Part shown: one piece after another, positions 62,360 through 64,000 of the stretch
How the letters are laid out: the number at the start of each line of letters is the position of its first letter
Position numbering within the stretch: the first letter of the stretch is position 1
From: Marivivens niveibacter
GTDB lineage: Bacteria; Pseudomonadota; Alphaproteobacteria; Rhodobacterales; Rhodobacteraceae
Assembly (NCBI RefSeq): GCF_002150005.2
Contig: NZ_MSPP01000003.1
Location: 62,001 to 126,000 of the forward strand
Reading direction: 5' to 3'
Length of the DNA stretch: 64,000 nt
Made by a program: the position numbers and the translations under genes
The notes under the pieces: model-generated
What the model was told of the DNA's origin: nothing
What the model saw: the letters and a program-made list of their open reading frames with translations, nothing else
Databases searched by the model: none

Positions 62360-64000
62360 GTGTCGGTTAACCAGTTAACATTTGAAGAGGCGGAATACAG
62401 TTCAGACGTTCTGACTTCAGAGATGTTTGGCCTGAATTCGTTGTTTACAAAAGACAGCGTCAGAGAAGGTGGTCAGTATGACACTTTCGTTGATGAAATG
62501 GGTGCGAATTCGTTTCGTTTCCCAGGCGGTACCGTAACAGAAAAAATTCTAAACCCTAATTCCGAAGAATATGATCGTTTCTGGGAATTGGATGGTGAAC
62601 CGGTTCTGGACGATAATTTCATTACTGCCGGCCAATTCGTTGAGTATGCAAATAGCAAAGACGCGACAGTAGATTGGGTTCTGCCGACCGAAGGATATTT
62701 TTCGTCGAAATCTGATAGCAACGGCAATCGCTACATTAACCACAATGCCGTCAATAACCTGATGGATCGCATCGATGCGCTGATCCGTGGCGAATACGGC
62801 GACGTGAACATCGATACCATCACTATCGGCAACGAATACTGGTACGACAATGGCGACCGTTCGTCGGCTGTTGAATATGGCCGCATGGTCAACGTTATGG
62901 CGGATAAGCTGAACACGGTGATCGAAAACTACCGTGCAGAGCTCGATGATCCAGACAGCTGGGAAGCGCCAAAAATCGCTATGCAGTCGGTTCTGCCTTG
63001 GGATGGGGATGATATCCCTAAAATCCTGAACCAGATCGACATTGAAACACGCGGTTATATCGACGTCATTGAATCCCACTACTACCCAAATACCTTGGAT
63101 GATGCGGTCAATGGTCAGGTCATGTTCGACCGCATGGATCAAATCGCGGATGCCGAAGGCTTTGGTGACGTTGAATACTACGTATCTGAATGGAACGTTC
63201 AGGCCCGCGATCACAGTGAATTCGGGATGGAGCAGGCATCGAACCTGATCCAGATTATGGAAACGATGTCCGAACGCGGTGTCGATCAAGCATCGGTTTG
63301 GGGCACAACCTATAAATCCTTGAGCACGCGTTTGGCGCGCATCTACAATGATACCGATGCGCCTGGTGGAACCGCTAGCGAATTGACCGCCGCGGGCGAG
63401 GTTATGCGGATGATGTCGCGCAGCCTAGAAGGCACGCAGGTACTGGACATCAGCACGCCGGCCTATCTGTCCGATCAAATCGGCGAAGATGGAGCGACTG
63501 ATCAAGTCTGGTTTAACGCCTTTGGTAGCGATGAAACAGTTGTGATCTTTATCTCGTCGCGTTCCGCAGACGGCATCGACCTAAACCTGAACATTGATGA
63601 GTTGGTTGGTGATTACGATCACCTTTGGGTTCAGCAACTGTCGACAATTGATAACCCTTGGTCGGATTGGCTGGATGAAAGCGATCCGTTGTCTGAACTG
63701 GCGCGCCCATACACAGAAACGTTCATGGGCGACGAAGTAACGGCCGACAATGGCACCATCAATCTGTCGCTGGATGGTTACGATATCGTAAAGCTGGAAT
63801 TCTCGACCGGTACGGGCGTCGATATGTGGGGCAATGATGCCCGTGTAGACCGTAATGCCGACTACAATGATACTCTGGTTGGTACAGATCACGGCGACAC
63901 GATCCAGGGCAACCTAGGCGATGATACGCTATACGGCATGGAAGGCCGCGATAGCATCTACGGCGGTGTCGGCGATGACTATCTGGATGGTGGTGACGGT
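62360..64000 (+). CDS. Large secreted RTX protein with clan GH-A glycosidase-like domain (cut by window end)
   Basis: Open frame of at least 547 codons running off the window. The region around residues 25-300 looks like a glycoside hydrolase barrel: 'NSFRFPGGTVTEKIL', acid/base-type Glu159 in 'TIGNEYW' and nucleophile-type Glu277 in 'YYVSEWNVQ', the pattern of arabinofuranosidase-like clan GH-A proteins. A beta-sandwich-like part follows. From residue 508 come Gly/Asp-rich nonapeptides ('GNLGDDTLYG', 'GGVGDDYLDGG'), calcium-binding RTX repeats that mean type I secretion. The start is uncertain: GTG 62360 has GGGGG upstream; the frame is closed by TGA at 62312. No signal peptide, as expected for T1SS. 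Confidence 0.8.
   Translation, partial: MSVNQLTFEEAEYSSDVLTSEMFGLNSLFTKDSVREGGQYDTFVDEMGANSFRFPGGTVTEKILNPNSEEYDRFWELDGEPVLDDNFITAGQFVEYANSKDATVDWVLPTEGYFSSKSDSNGNRYINHNAVNNLMDRIDALIRGEYGDVNIDTITIGNEYWYDNGDRSSAVEYGRMVNVMADKLNTVIENYRAELDDPDSWEAPKIAMQSVLPWDGDDIPKILNQIDIETRGYIDVIESHYYPNTLDDAVNGQVMFDRMDQIADAEGFGDVEYYVSEWNVQARDHSEFGMEQASNLIQIMETMSERGVDQASVWGTTYKSLSTRLARIYNDTDAPGGTASELTAAGEVMRMMSRSLEGTQVLDISTPAYLSDQIGEDGATDQVWFNAFGSDETVVIFISSRSADGIDLNLNIDELVGDYDHLWVQQLSTIDNPWSDWLDESDPLSELARPYTETFMGDEVTADNGTINLSLDGYDIVKLEFSTGTGVDMWGNDARVDRNADYNDTLVGTDHGDTIQGNLGDDTLYGMEGRDSIYGGVGDDYLDGGDG

Noticed and set aside
62549-63289. 246-codon minus-strand frame opposite the RTX gene
   Set aside because: The plus-strand frame has glycosidase and RTX motifs and is open to the window end; the minus frame is its shadow.

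Overview
The window is a chromosomal stretch of an alphaproteobacterium, most likely a Rhodobacteraceae (Roseobacter-group) member. I infer this from the gene families and their order: a Tad pilus locus with short 'DGAVTVDWV' Flp pilins, a ctaC-ctaB-small ORF-ctaG-ctaE-SURF1-thrC-M16 peptidase series, the small alphaproteobacterial families DUF1178, DUF2948 and UPF0262, and an infA-maf-RNase E/G-yacG operon. Codon use looks even throughout. I see no insertion sequence, prophage, CRISPR array or rRNA, and one tRNA (Thr, GGT anticodon).

Layout. 1-9551: arginine synthesis (end of argD, argF), a secreted intradiol-dioxygenase-like protein, a PiT phosphate permease, a Nudix hydrolase, gnd, hrpB and an AAA+ ATPase. 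9680-22284: a polytopic membrane protein that may be a GT-C glycosyltransferase, then, on the minus strand, the Tad machinery. In transcription order that is three near-identical flp genes, a divergent fourth flp, cpaB, cpaC, an OmpA-like lipoprotein, cpaE/tadZ, cpaF/tadA, tadB, tadC, two TPR lipoproteins and the prepilin peptidase. 22639-27945: a lytic transglycosylase, a HAD-UbiA fusion, DprE2-like and DprE1-like enzymes and a flippase-like membrane protein. 28056-34853: a two-subunit CoA transferase, topA, dprA and tldD. 35039-44008: cytochrome c oxidase subunits II and III with assembly factors, thrC, an M16 peptidase, a GNAT protein and a GlcD-type oxidase. 44069-53395: flavin reductase, GNAT, EcsC, ptsP, lysC, a small secreted protein, DUF1178 and a chemoreceptor. 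53554-61948: tRNA-Thr, a small basic protein, murA, DUF2948, hisD, UPF0262, a LMW phosphatase, NTF2-like, GNAT, nitrilase, infA, maf, RNase E/G and yacG. 62360-64000: the start of a large secreted RTX protein with a glycosidase-like N-terminus, cut by the window edge.

The most interesting observation is the set of genes next to the Tad locus that resembles the mycobacterial route to polyprenyl-phosphoryl-arabinose: a phosphoribosyltransferase of the UbiA family fused to a HAD phosphatase-like domain, plus DprE1-like and DprE2-like epimerase partners and a flippase-like protein. The candidate GT-C protein lies at the far end of the Tad operon. Together they suggest, as inference only, that this bacterium makes a lipid-linked pentofuranose and transfers it to a surface structure, possibly the Flp pilus.
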